Source: Pseudomonadota bacterium
Lineage (GTDB): Bacteria; Pseudomonadota; Gammaproteobacteria; Burkholderiales; Burkholderiaceae_C
Direction: 5' to 3'
Assembly: GCA_031119395.1 (NCBI GenBank)
Contig: JAVHYA010000047.1
Coordinates: forward strand, 1-40,617
DNA length: 40,617 nucleotides
Positions within the stretch are counted from its first letter, which is position 1. The number at the start of each line of letters is the position of its first letter. Positions 1 through 7,637 of this stretch are shown here, one piece after another. The position numbers and the translations under genes were made by a program. The notes beneath the pieces were generated by a model. The model had not been told where the DNA came from, searched no databases, and worked only from the letters and a program-made list of their open reading frames with translations.

Positions 1-511
1 GATGCATCGCCGCCAGCGGCTGCCCCGTGTCCTTCAGCCGGATCTCGCCTTCCACCTTGCCGAAAAGGCGCGGATTGATCTGCGCCGACACCTTGATGAG
101 GGCGTCCTGACCGGGGCGAAGGGGGCCGAACTGGAAGCTGAAGTTGCGGTCCTCGCCCGATTCCTTGTCGGGCGTGGGGACCATGCCGTTCACCGTGATG
201 TTCTGCCACAGCGCCGGCTCGATCTCCAGCTCCAGGCGTCGGATGTCCTGCTTGGCATGGACGTGCACCAGCATCTCGAAGAAATCGCCGGTGCGGATGA
301 CCGCGGGCATCTCCACGCGGAAGGCCGCGGCGGGACCTTCTGCGGACTGGCTTTGCAGGCCGGCGCGGCCCAGCCATCCCGACAGGCCCAGCACCATCAG
401 CAGGCCCAGGACGATGACGGACAGGGGGCTCGCATGGCGGTCGTACCACTTCGGTCGCAGATGGACCTCTCGCAGGCCATGCGGCAGTGCGGTGTCGTCG
501 GGCGTGTTCAT
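1..511 (-). CDS. Membrane-anchored protein of unknown function (3' end outside window)
   Basis: The minus strand from an ATG at 511 reads without a stop for 170 codons to the window edge, so the C-terminus is missing. The product starts with about 30 polar residues, has one hydrophobic segment at roughly residues 32-50 (SVIVLGLLMVLGLSGWLG), and continues as an extracytoplasmic domain rich in beta-type alternation, including FEMLVHVHAKQDIRRLELEI and NPRLFGKVEGEIRL. This is the layout of an N-terminally anchored periplasmic beta-sandwich protein. I do not recognise the family. The start is uncertain: no Shine-Dalgarno precedes the ATG, and the frame stays open upstream, though with no better start codon. 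The clean reading across 510 bases supports a real gene. Confidence 0.7.
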   Translation of the reverse strand, partial: MNTPDDTALPHGLREVHLRPKWYDRHASPLSVIVLGLLMVLGLSGWLGRAGLQSQSAEGPAAAFRVEMPAVIRTGDFFEMLVHVHAKQDIRRLELEIEPALWQNITVNGMVPTPDKESGEDRNFSFQFGPLRPGQDALIKVSAQINPRLFGKVEGEIRLKDTGQPLAAMH

Positions 512-740
512 GGCGTCGAGGAGCTTGCGATCGCGATGCGCCGTGGTCCATCGATCACGAAGTGACGATGCGGCGCATCCGCGTTGACGCCGAAGCTCCC
601 GCAAGCGCGAGCGCGGGCGTGTAGGAACGGCCTGTGCCCGGGGGTCGGAAGGACGTCCGAGCTGCGCACGCACCGCGGGCGCCCAGCGGTACCTCCACCC
701 GGACCGTGCGACGCCGTGCCCGCTGGGGGACATGCGCGCG

Positions 741-1670
741 TCAAGTGGCAGAGCGCCCCGCCGGGTGGACCGGTTCTCCTGGCGTTCGTCGATGCGAAGT
801 CACCAACGCGTCGTGCAAGGCCTGAGCGGCAGCGCCCGGCGTTCTCCCGCGCCGCCGCACGACGCCCACGTTGCGCACGATCTCCGGCTCCTTCAGCGGC
901 ACGCCGACCAGGGCCGAATCTCTGCGACTCAATGCCAGCCGCGGCACCGCGCCAACGCCCAGGCCGGCTTCGATCAGACTGAGCTGCGCGGGAACATGCT
1001 GCGCCTCGCAGTTGCAGCGCAGGCGTACGGCCGACTGCGCGAGTGCCTGCTCGATCAGCATGCGGTTGCCGCTGCCGGGCGCCAGCACCACGCACTCGTG
1101 GTCGGCGAGATCGGCCCAACGCACCTGCCGACGTCGCGCCAGTGGATGGTCGCGGCGGCAGGCCAGCACGAAGGGCTCTTCGACCAACGGCTCGAATTCG
1201 AGGTCAGGCTCCTGCGTGCCCAGGTAGCTGATGCCGAAGTCAGCCTCCGAGCGCGACACGGACAGCAGGATGTCGGGCGCCGACTGGTCCAGTATGCGCA
1301 CCCGGATGCTCGGAAAGCGTTGGCGGAACTCGCGCACCACGCCGGCCACGAAGTTGTCGACGGCCGAAGGGATGCAGGCCACGGTCACCAGGCCGCGGAT
1401 GCGTTCGGACAGGTCCACCATGCCGATCAGCGCCGCCTCGAGCTCGCCCAGGACGTGCCGGGCACGCGGCAGGAAGGCCCGGCCCATGGCGTTGAGATCG
1501 ACCTTGCGCGTCGTGCGCTCGAAGAGGCGAAAGCCCAGGGCCTGCTCCAGCTTCTCCACGCGCCTGGAGAGCGCCGGCTGCGAGAGGTGTTGTGCCTCGG
1601 CAGCCGCGCGGAAGCTGCCGAGATCGGCCACCGACACGAAGGCGCGCAGATCCGACAGATCGAAATTCAT
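741..1670 (-). CDS. LysR-family transcriptional regulator
   Basis: The product is a 309-residue regulator of usual LTTR length. Residues 4-63 form the winged helix-turn-helix (LSDLRAFVSVADLGSFRAAA, then LSQPALSRRVEKLEQ and LFERTTRKV). Residues 90-295 form the periplasmic-binding-like effector domain. It is divergent from the Bug/dehydrogenase/amidohydrolase genes that start at 1771. LTTRs commonly control the adjacent divergent operon in response to a pathway intermediate, so it probably regulates those genes. The 100-base gap between the divergent starts is where its operator should be, but I could not pick out a convincing T-N11-A site. The effector is unknown. Confidence 0.93.
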   Translation of the reverse strand: MNFDLSDLRAFVSVADLGSFRAAAEAQHLSQPALSRRVEKLEQALGFRLFERTTRKVDLNAMGRAFLPRARHVLGELEAALIGMVDLSERIRGLVTVACIPSAVDNFVAGVVREFRQRFPSIRVRILDQSAPDILLSVSRSEADFGISYLGTQEPDLEFEPLVEEPFVLACRRDHPLARRRQVRWADLADHECVVLAPGSGNRMLIEQALAQSAVRLRCNCEAQHVPAQLSLIEAGLGVGAVPRLALSRRDSALVGVPLKEPEIVRNVGVVRRRGRTPGAAAQALHDALVTSHRRTPGEPVHPAGRSAT

Positions 1671-1770
1671 GCGCCAATCGTATCAATCGGACAGTTCTTT
1701 GCAATTTACAGCGAGAGAACGCCTGCCGATCATCGGCTGCATGACCAACACCAGAAGCCCATGGAGACAC

Positions 1771-2745
1771 ATGAAGCCTTCCCTTCCGGCACGCCGCGTG
1801 CTGCTCGCCCTGCTGGCGGCGGCGCCACTCGGCGCAGCGGCACAGGCGCCTTGGCCGTCCCGGCCGATCACCCTGATCGTGCCCTTCGCCGCGGGCGGCG
1901 GTACCGACAGCATCGCACGCGACATCGCCAAGAACATGGCCGACCGCCTGGGCCAGCCGGTCGTGATCGACAACCGCGGCGGTGCCGGGGGCGCGATCGG
2001 CGCGAACGCGGTCGCCAAGGCGCAGCCCGACGGCTACACGCTGCTGTTTGCCACCTCGACCTTAGCAACCAACGCAGCCGTCGATCCCAAGCTGCCTTTC
2101 GACCCGCTCAAGGACTTCTCGCCCGTAGCGATGATCGGCCGCGGGCCGCTTCTTCTCGTGGCCAGCCGTCAGGTGGGCGCCCATAGCGTGCAGCAGCTGG
2201 TCGCGGCCGCAAGGGCCCGGCCCGAAGGGCTGAACTTCTGCTCGGCGGGCAACGGCAGCATCAACCACCTGGCCGGCGAGATGTTCCGGCAGAAGACCGG
2301 CCTGACGATGACGCACGTGCCTTTCAAGGGCAGTGCGCCCGCCACGGTCGAGTTGCTGGCCGGCCGGGTCGATGTCTTCTTTGCCACCGTGCCCACCATC
2401 CAGACGCACCTGAAGGACGAGCGGCTCAGCCTCCTGGCGGTGACCAGTGCCAAGCGCTCGGCGCTGTTCCCCGGCATTGCGACGCTGGCCGAGGCTGGCG
2501 TGCCCGACTTCGACGTGAGCACCTGGTGGGGCGTGCTGGCGCCGGCACGCACACCGGCCACCATCGTCGACGCGCTGAACCGTGCCGTGAACGATGCGGC
2601 CGCGGCCGAGCCCGTGAAGGGGCGGCTGCTGCACGAAGGGGCCGACCCCGTGCGTCTCGCGCCGGCCGCCTTCGGCGTCGAGCTGCGCAAGGAGCTGGCG
2701 CTGTGGCGCGACGTGGCGAACCGGCCCGGCATGCAGTTGCGCTGA
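1771..2745 (+). CDS. Bug-family tripartite tricarboxylate transporter substrate-binding protein (TctC-like)
   Basis: This is a periplasmic solute receptor of the Bug/TctC family. A Sec signal peptide (ARRVLLALLAAAPLGAAAQA) is followed at once by the typical start of the mature protein (WPSRPITLIVPFAAGGGTDS). Family motifs include GQPVVIDNRGGAGGAIGA and the PDGYTLLFA block. Length (324 aa) is normal. I chose the ATG at 1771 because GGAGA lies a few bases upstream; an in-frame ATG at 1741 would add ten residues but has no ribosome site. No TctA/TctB membrane subunits are nearby, as is usual for the hugely expanded Bug receptors of Burkholderiales. The ligand, probably a carboxylate, cannot be read from sequence. 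Confidence 0.93.
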   Translation: MKPSLPARRVLLALLAAAPLGAAAQAPWPSRPITLIVPFAAGGGTDSIARDIAKNMADRLGQPVVIDNRGGAGGAIGANAVAKAQPDGYTLLFATSTLATNAAVDPKLPFDPLKDFSPVAMIGRGPLLLVASRQVGAHSVQQLVAAARARPEGLNFCSAGNGSINHLAGEMFRQKTGLTMTHVPFKGSAPATVELLAGRVDVFFATVPTIQTHLKDERLSLLAVTSAKRSALFPGIATLAEAGVPDFDVSTWWGVLAPARTPATIVDALNRAVNDAAAAEPVKGRLLHEGADPVRLAPAAFGVELRKELALWRDVANRPGMQLR

Positions 2746-2772
2746 GCGCCCCGTCCAGAAAGGAAGAGCCCC

Positions 2773-3765
2773 ATGAGACAAGTCCAGTGCCCCGGCCGCC
2801 GCCGCTTCATCGGCGCCTGCGCCGTCGTGCTTGCAGCCGGCGCCGTGGCGCGACGCGCCGACGCCGCCGCCTGGCCCGAGCACGCGATGACCGTCATCGT
2901 CCCCTATGCACCCGGCGGCCAGGGCGACGTGTTCGCCCGTCTGACGGGCGAGCGCCTGTCCCGATCGCTGGGGCAGCCGGTGATCGTCGACAACCGGCCT
3001 GGCGCGAGCGGCGCGCTCGGCGCCCGTCTGGTGGCCAAGGCCGCGCCCGACGGCTACACCGTGCTGCTGGGGCAGACCGGCGAAATCGCCATCAACGGCA
3101 GCGCGATGAAGAACCCCGGCTACGAAGCGCTCAAGGACCTGCGCGCGGTGGCGCTGGTCGGCAACGCGCCGCTGGTGCTCGCGGTGCCTGCGAAGTCGCC
3201 CTGGCGCAGCTTGGCCGAGCTGGTGCAGGCCGCTCGCGACAAGCCGGGCAGCATTGCCTACGCCTCGTCGGGCACGGCGACGCCCGGGCACCTGGCGGCG
3301 GCCGCCCTGGCCACCGGCACGAAGACCGAGATGATCCACGTGCCCTACAAGGGCGCGGGGCAGGCCCTCACCGACCTCATCGGCGGCCAGGTGCAGTTCT
3401 TCTTCGCCAGTGCCTCGTCGGTCATGCCGCACCTGCACAGTGGCCAGCTGCGCGCGCTGGCCGTGTCGACGCCCGCGAAGGCGCCGGCGCTGCCGCAGGT
3501 GCCGCCGGTGGCCGACACGCTGCCCGGATTCGACTTCAGCCTGTGGGGCGGCTTCTTCGCACCGCGTGCCACGCCCGACGCCGTGGTGCAACGGCTGGCC
3601 GCCGAGATCGGCAAGGCCATGGCCGACCCCGAACTGCGCAAGCGTCTGGAGGCCGACGGCAGCGCCGTGGCGCCCGGCAGCCCGGAGCAGTTCGATCGTT
3701 TCGTACGCGCCGAGACCGCCAAGTATTCGGCGCTGATCAGGGCCACGGGCGCCACCCTGGAATGA
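2773..3765 (+). CDS. Second Bug-family substrate-binding protein, probable Tat signal
   Basis: The 330-residue product is a second receptor of the Bug/TctC family, 27 bases after the first and preceded by AGGA. The mature part begins WPEHAMTVIVPYAPGGQGDV and carries the GQPVIVDNRPGASGALGA and PDGYTVLLG blocks. Its signal differs from its neighbour's: residues 9-14 read RRRFIG, which fits the twin-arginine pattern RRxFI, followed by a hydrophobic run and an Ala-rich cleavage region. Export folded by Tat is therefore plausible, whereas the upstream paralogue has a plain Sec signal. Two receptors in one operon suggests uptake of two related compounds or one evolving duplicate. The ligand is unknown. 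Confidence 0.93.
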   Translation: MRQVQCPGRRRFIGACAVVLAAGAVARRADAAAWPEHAMTVIVPYAPGGQGDVFARLTGERLSRSLGQPVIVDNRPGASGALGARLVAKAAPDGYTVLLGQTGEIAINGSAMKNPGYEALKDLRAVALVGNAPLVLAVPAKSPWRSLAELVQAARDKPGSIAYASSGTATPGHLAAAALATGTKTEMIHVPYKGAGQALTDLIGGQVQFFFASASSVMPHLHSGQLRALAVSTPAKAPALPQVPPVADTLPGFDFSLWGGFFAPRATPDAVVQRLAAEIGKAMADPELRKRLEADGSAVAPGSPEQFDRFVRAETAKYSALIRATGATLE

Positions 3766-3791
3766 CCGCCCCATCCACAGAAAGACATCCC

Positions 3792-4856
3792 ATGAAAATC
3801 GTTGTTCTCCCCGGCGACGGCATCGGTCCCGAAACGATGGCCGCGACCCTCGACGTGCTGGAAGCGGCGTCGAAGCGTTTCGACCTCGGCCTGACCTTCG
3901 ACCACGACGTGGCCGGCCACGAGAGCCTGCGCCGCCATGGCGCCACGGTCACCCCTGCGCTGCTGGACAAGGTCAGGGCGGCCGACGGCCTGATGCTCGG
4001 CCCCATGGCCACCTACGATTTCAAGGACGAGGCCAAGGGTGAAATCAATCCGTCCAAGTTCTTCCGCAAGGAGCTGGACCTGTATGCCAACATCCGTCCC
4101 TCGCGCACCTGGGCCGGTCTGCCGCACAAGGTGGGCACATTCGACCTCGTGGTGGTGCGCGAGAACACCGAGGGCTTCTACGCCGACCGCAACATCGAGT
4201 CCGGCAGCAGCGAGATGCTGATCACCAGGGATGTCGCGGTATCGCTGCGGCGCATCACGCGCATGTGCTGCGAGCGCATTGCCCGCTCGGCCTTCGAGCT
4301 GGCGACGACGCGCCAGAAGCACGTGAGCATCGTGCACAAGGCCAACGTGCTGAAGATCGGCGACGGCATGTTCATCGACGAGTGCCGGCGCGTGGCGCAG
4401 GAGTTCCCCGAGGTGCAGGTCGACGACTTCATCGTCGACGCGATGATGGCCCACGTGGTGCGCGCGCCGCACCGCTTCGACGTCATCGTCACCACCAACA
4501 TGTTCGGCGACATCCTGTCGGACCTCACGGCCGAGCTGTCGGGCAGCCTGGGGCTGGGTGGTTCCCTCAACGCAGGGCGCGACCACGCCATGGGCCAGGC
4601 CGCGCACGGCTCCGCGCCGGACATCGCGGGCCAGGACATCGCCAATCCGTTCTCGCTGATCCTCTCGGCCGGGCAGTTGCTGGGCTGGCACGGACAAAGG
4701 CAACACCTGCCGGCCTTCGCCGCCGCGGCGCAGGCGATCGAGCAGGTGGCCGCGGCAGCCATCGAGGCCGGCGAGGCCACGCGCGACGTCGGTGGCCGCC
4801 TGGGCACCGCCGCCACCGGCCGTGCCTTCGCCGAGCGACTGGCGCATGCCCGATGA
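3792..4856 (+). CDS. Isocitrate/isopropylmalate-family NAD(P)-dependent dehydrogenase
   Basis: A 354-residue member of the beta-decarboxylating dehydrogenase family (LeuB, isocitrate, tartrate and homoisocitrate dehydrogenases). The N-terminus has the family opening VVLPGDGIGPE. The substrate loop reads ANIRPSRTW, followed by VVVRENTEGFYADRN. The catalytic Lys is in SIVHKANVLKIGDG, the metal-binding aspartates are in DAMMAH and NMFGDILSDL, and the cofactor loop is HGSAPDIAG. These enzymes oxidise and usually decarboxylate a 2-hydroxy acid carrying a second carboxylate. The stop overlaps the start of the next gene (ATGA), implying translational coupling. The operon context points to catabolism of an imported carboxylate rather than leucine synthesis. 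A tartrate/malate-type substrate is possible but unproven. Confidence 0.9.
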   Translation: MKIVVLPGDGIGPETMAATLDVLEAASKRFDLGLTFDHDVAGHESLRRHGATVTPALLDKVRAADGLMLGPMATYDFKDEAKGEINPSKFFRKELDLYANIRPSRTWAGLPHKVGTFDLVVVRENTEGFYADRNIESGSSEMLITRDVAVSLRRITRMCCERIARSAFELATTRQKHVSIVHKANVLKIGDGMFIDECRRVAQEFPEVQVDDFIVDAMMAHVVRAPHRFDVIVTTNMFGDILSDLTAELSGSLGLGGSLNAGRDHAMGQAAHGSAPDIAGQDIANPFSLILSAGQLLGWHGQRQHLPAFAAAAQAIEQVAAAAIEAGEATRDVGGRLGTAATGRAFAERLAHAR

Positions 4857-5713
4857 GCCTGCCCGCGCCAAGCGCCGACGACCGGCTGCCGGCCGGCGCC
4901 TGCGACTGCCACGTACACGTCATCGGCCCGCAGGAGCGCTACCCCATGGTGGACGGGCGGCACTACACGCCCGGCCCCGCAGGGCTGGAGGCGCTGCGTG
5001 CGCACCTGGCGGGGCTGGGGCTGCAGCGCGCGGTGATCGTGCAGCCCAGCGTCTACGGCACCGACAACCAGTGCCTGCTCGACGCGCTGGAGCGGATGGA
5101 AGGCTGCGGGCGCGGCGTGGCCGTGCCGTCCGAGGACGCCTCGCCGGCCGCCCTGCGGGAGATGCATGCGCGCGGCGTGCGTGGCGTGCGGATCAACCTC
5201 GAGAGCGCCGGCGGGCGCGATGTCGAAGTCGCCGGCCGGCTGCTGGAGCACTGGTCCGCGCGGGTGGGCGACCTGGGCTGGCACCTGCAGCTGTACGCGG
5301 CGGCGCAGGTGACGGCCGCGCTGGCGGACCGCCTGTCGCGGCTCCCGGCGCCCGTCGTGCTCGACCACTTCGCACTCGCCGAGGCCGGGTCGCAGGACGG
5401 CGGCGGCGTGTTGACCCAGCTGTTGCGCACCGGGCACGTGCACGTCAAGCTGTCGGCACCCTACCGGCTCGCCTCGCCTGGCCTTGCGGCGCGATGGGCT
5501 CGCATCTTCCTGCAGGCGGCCCCGCACGCCGTGCTGTGGGGAAGCGACTGGCCGCACACGGCGCGTGAGCCCGGGCGAGACGCGCACCAGGTCAGCGCCT
5601 ACCGCGTCGTCGCGCGTGAAACGCTCGCCGCCACGCTGTACGAGTGGCTGTATACGCCGGGCTTGCGACAGCAGGTGCTGGCGGACAACCCGCAGGCGCT
5701 TTACGCGTTCTAG
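4853..5713 (+). CDS. Amidohydrolase-2 family hydrolase, LigI (2-pyrone-4,6-dicarboxylate hydrolase)-like
   Basis: The 286-residue product is a TIM-barrel metal-dependent hydrolase of the family that includes LigI. The N-terminal metal motif is CDCHVHVIGP, followed by the typical RYPMVDGRHYTP stretch. Later signatures are VVLDHFA (strand 6 region), VHVKLSAPYR and LWGSDWPHT, whose Asp is expected to be the catalytic base. Family members open lactones or hydrolyse cyclic carboxylates. The start overlaps the dehydrogenase stop by four bases, so the two are probably co-translated. Together with two Bug receptors this suggests a short pathway for a di- or tricarboxylate, perhaps an aromatic ring-cleavage product. 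The exact substrate is inference. Confidence 0.88.
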   Translation: MSLPAPSADDRLPAGACDCHVHVIGPQERYPMVDGRHYTPGPAGLEALRAHLAGLGLQRAVIVQPSVYGTDNQCLLDALERMEGCGRGVAVPSEDASPAALREMHARGVRGVRINLESAGGRDVEVAGRLLEHWSARVGDLGWHLQLYAAAQVTAALADRLSRLPAPVVLDHFALAEAGSQDGGGVLTQLLRTGHVHVKLSAPYRLASPGLAARWARIFLQAAPHAVLWGSDWPHTAREPGRDAHQVSAYRVVARETLAATLYEWLYTPGLRQQVLADNPQALYAF

Positions 5714-5714
5714 T

Positions 5715-5732
5715 CCCGGCGCGCGTGCCGGG
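5715..5732 (+). terminator. GC-rich hairpin after the amidohydrolase gene
   Basis: CCCGGC and GCCGGG form a perfect six-base stem around a six-base loop, one base after the stop codon. There is no T-run, so it could serve as a Rho-dependent end or 3' stabiliser. Hairpins this short are common by chance in sequence this GC-rich. Confidence 0.3.
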
Positions 5733-5875
5733 CGGCGCTCCGAGCGGCTCGCAGCCCGACAGGTCGCACGCGCGCAGACAGCGATCCGCCCCTACGGGCA
5801 CGGCGTGCCCACGCCACCGGCGGCTCTCGCCGGTCTTCGGACATCCAGGCGCGTGCGCCGAAGCCGGCAACCTGC

Positions 5876-6094
5876 TTATCCTCGCGTGCGCAGTCGTCTA
5901 CGCATGAACAAGTAGCCGGCCACCCAAGCCTCATCGGCAGTGTCGAAGCGTTCGTTGTCCGGCAGGGCAGTCATGTAGTTCAGCGGTTTCTGCGCGGGTG
6001 TCACCTCCGCCCAGAAAAACCTGCCGTCCGAAGACTGCCGAACCACGACGCCACATGATTCCCAGCCCTTCGCCTTCTTGGTCACCCCAGTCAT
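5876..6094 (-). CDS. Small hypothetical protein (doubtful)
   Basis: A 72-residue reading frame in an otherwise gene-poor stretch. The composition looks more protein-like than the shadow frames around it: it has balanced acidic, aromatic and hydrophobic residues, for example DGRFFWAEVTPAQKPLNYMT and FDTADEAWVAGYLFMRRRL. No signal peptide, membrane segment or known motif is visible. No clear Shine-Dalgarno precedes the ATG at 6094, and the codon after the first residues (VTKKAKG) could be the true beginning. I do not recognise it. It could equally be a remnant of a decayed gene. Confidence 0.42.
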   Translation of the reverse strand: MTGVTKKAKGWESCGVVVRQSSDGRFFWAEVTPAQKPLNYMTALPDNERFDTADEAWVAGYLFMRRRLRTRG

Positions 6095-6613
6095 GATGCA
6101 GATGGTGGGAGTGCCCAGAGTCCGGAGCAGGACGTCGTGAACGCGATTCGCACGGCCGCGCCCCCCCGCTGATCGTTCTGTGCAGCCATGGCGTGCACGG
6201 ACGCCCGGGCAGGTGCTGCATCGAGATCGCTCAACACCCCGCGTGGCCTGTGCCGCGCTCGTTTCAGAGCAGGCGCTCGGCCCGGGCCGCAGCGTGCGCC
6301 CGTCACCATGGCAGGCTTGCTCTCAAGTGGTTTCGACATGATCACGCAGATATCGCTCGGCTGGTTCGGCGCGTTGCGAGTGTGGGCGTGTCGTCGCGAG
6401 GTGGCTATGGGTCGCCCAGCCATCGAGGCGATGCCGCGAGTGTGCGTGTATGCCATGGCTCCATGCGCCGGGGCTCGATCGGAATGCACAGAGACGTCTT
6501 GGCCATGCCAGCAGGGCTCACGCCCCTGCGAGCAGTGCAGGGGCCGCTTCGCAGGGGAAGTCGTCCTTCGGGCTCTCCTCGCAGCCGGCCGCTCAGGCTG
6601 CCTGGTTGCCCTT
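6095..6613. other. Stretch without a recognisable gene
   Basis: About 520 bases between the small ORF and the end of the IclR gene. Open frames on both strands translate to Arg/Ala/Pro-rich, low-complexity products typical of high-GC shadow frames. I see no domain, no RNA gene and no strong terminator. The GC content is slightly lower than in the flanking genes. It may be decayed sequence. Confidence 0.5.
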
Positions 6614-6615
6614 CC

Positions 6616-7443
6616 TCAAATCAGATTCCTCATCGCCTGCGCCGTTTCCCGCAGCACCGGCAGCACCCGCGCCACCGCTTCGTCGCTGCCTTCCTGCCCG
6701 ATCGGCATCGTGATGTTCAGCGCCCCCGCCAGTTCGCCGTGGCGGTCGCGCAGCGGGACGGCGATGCCGCGTGAGTTCAGGTCCAGCTGCTGTTCCGACA
6801 GCGCCCAGCCCTGGGCGCGGATGCGGGCGAGTTCGAGCTTCATCTGCGCCTTGCTCGCGATGGTGTGCGAGGTGAAGACCTTGAGCTCGTGCGTCTCCAG
6901 CCAGTGCGCCAGTTCCGCATCGGGCCGCAGGGCCAGCATGAGCATGCCCGAGGCGGTGACTTGCGCAGGCACGCGCGCGCCCAGCACGTAGCCGGTGTTC
7001 ATGCTGCGGTTGGGGCCGTTGCGCGCGATGTAGACGACCTCGTCGCCGTCGAGCACGCTGAGGTAGGCCGTCTCGTGCGTGCCGGCGGCCACGCGTTGCA
7101 AGAAGGGCTGCACGATGCGCGGCAGCCGCGCCGATTCGAGGTACGACTGGCCCAGGCGCAGCACGCGCGGCGTGAGCCAGAACAGCTTGCCGTCGCTGGC
7201 CACGTAGCCCATGTGCTGCAGCGTCAGCAGATAGCGGCGCGCGGCGGTGCGGGTCATGCCGGTGCGCTGGCCGGCCTCGCTGGCGGTCATGCGGGGGTGG
7301 GCGTCGTCGAAGGCCTCGATGATGCCGACGCCGCGCTCCAGGCCGGCGATCCAGTCGCGCCGGTCCAGGCCCGCGGGCGCGGCATCGGCGGTCGGGTCGT
7401 CGTCGGCCGGGCCGGCGTGCGGGTGGCGGGCAGGGGAGGGCAT
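6616..7443 (-). CDS. IclR-family transcriptional regulator (PcaU/PobR/PcaR-like)
   Basis: The 275-residue product has the IclR layout: a basic and disordered start, a winged helix-turn-helix at about residues 32-90 (ERGVGIIEAF, MTASEAGQRTGMTRTAARRYL), and the effector-binding domain (THETAYLSVLDGDEVVYIAR, then GMLMLALRP, ending with LNITMPIG). The helix-turn-helix and YIARN stretch resemble the PcaR/PcaU/PobR branch, whose members sense protocatechuate-pathway aromatics. The frame is open to 7557, but I placed the start at 7443, where the sequence becomes protein-like; no Shine-Dalgarno decides this. It is divergent from the AroE-like gene at 7638. Probable operators lie at 7474-7497 and 8788-8827. 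It likely controls the quinate/shikimate-type cluster and itself. Confidence 0.92.
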   Translation of the reverse strand: MPSPARHPHAGPADDDPTADAAPAGLDRRDWIAGLERGVGIIEAFDDAHPRMTASEAGQRTGMTRTAARRYLLTLQHMGYVASDGKLFWLTPRVLRLGQSYLESARLPRIVQPFLQRVAAGTHETAYLSVLDGDEVVYIARNGPNRSMNTGYVLGARVPAQVTASGMLMLALRPDAELAHWLETHELKVFTSHTIASKAQMKLELARIRAQGWALSEQQLDLNSRGIAVPLRDRHGELAGALNITMPIGQEGSDEAVARVLPVLRETAQAMRNLI

Positions 7444-7473
7444 GGGGGCGCTGGCTGGCGGATGTCGTCGTTC

Positions 7474-7497
7474 GTTCGATGATGCACGATGATCGAC
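7474..7497. promoter_or_regulatory. Probable IclR-protein operator between divergent genes
   Basis: GTTCGATGAT at 7474-7483 is followed by GCAC and then CGATGATCGAC (7487-7497), giving two half sites in imperfect inverted orientation. The first half site is identical to those at 8790 and 8811. From memory, PcaR-type operators resemble GTTCGATAATCGCAC, close to the left part of this site. The position, 31 bases upstream of the IclR start and inside the divergent promoter region, fits autoregulation plus control of the AroE-like gene. Confidence 0.6.
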
Positions 7498-7637
7498 GTG
7501 GCGACGGGCGCAGGCCGTCGGGCAACCCCTGGCGCCGCCGCGTACAGTGCACGTCACACCCCTCGCGGCGGTGCGATCATTCCCCGCGACGCGGCTCGCT
7601 GCCCACGGCGGCGGCCACCGACAACCGAAGGCACTTC

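Noticed and set aside
2062-4871. Long minus-strand frames opposite the Bug and dehydrogenase genes.
   Set aside because: Same reason: low-complexity shadow coding opposite three clearly recognisable genes.
6091-6489. A 132-residue minus-strand frame in the gene-poor gap.
   Set aside because: The composition is shadow-like, with no ribosome site and no recognisable motif.
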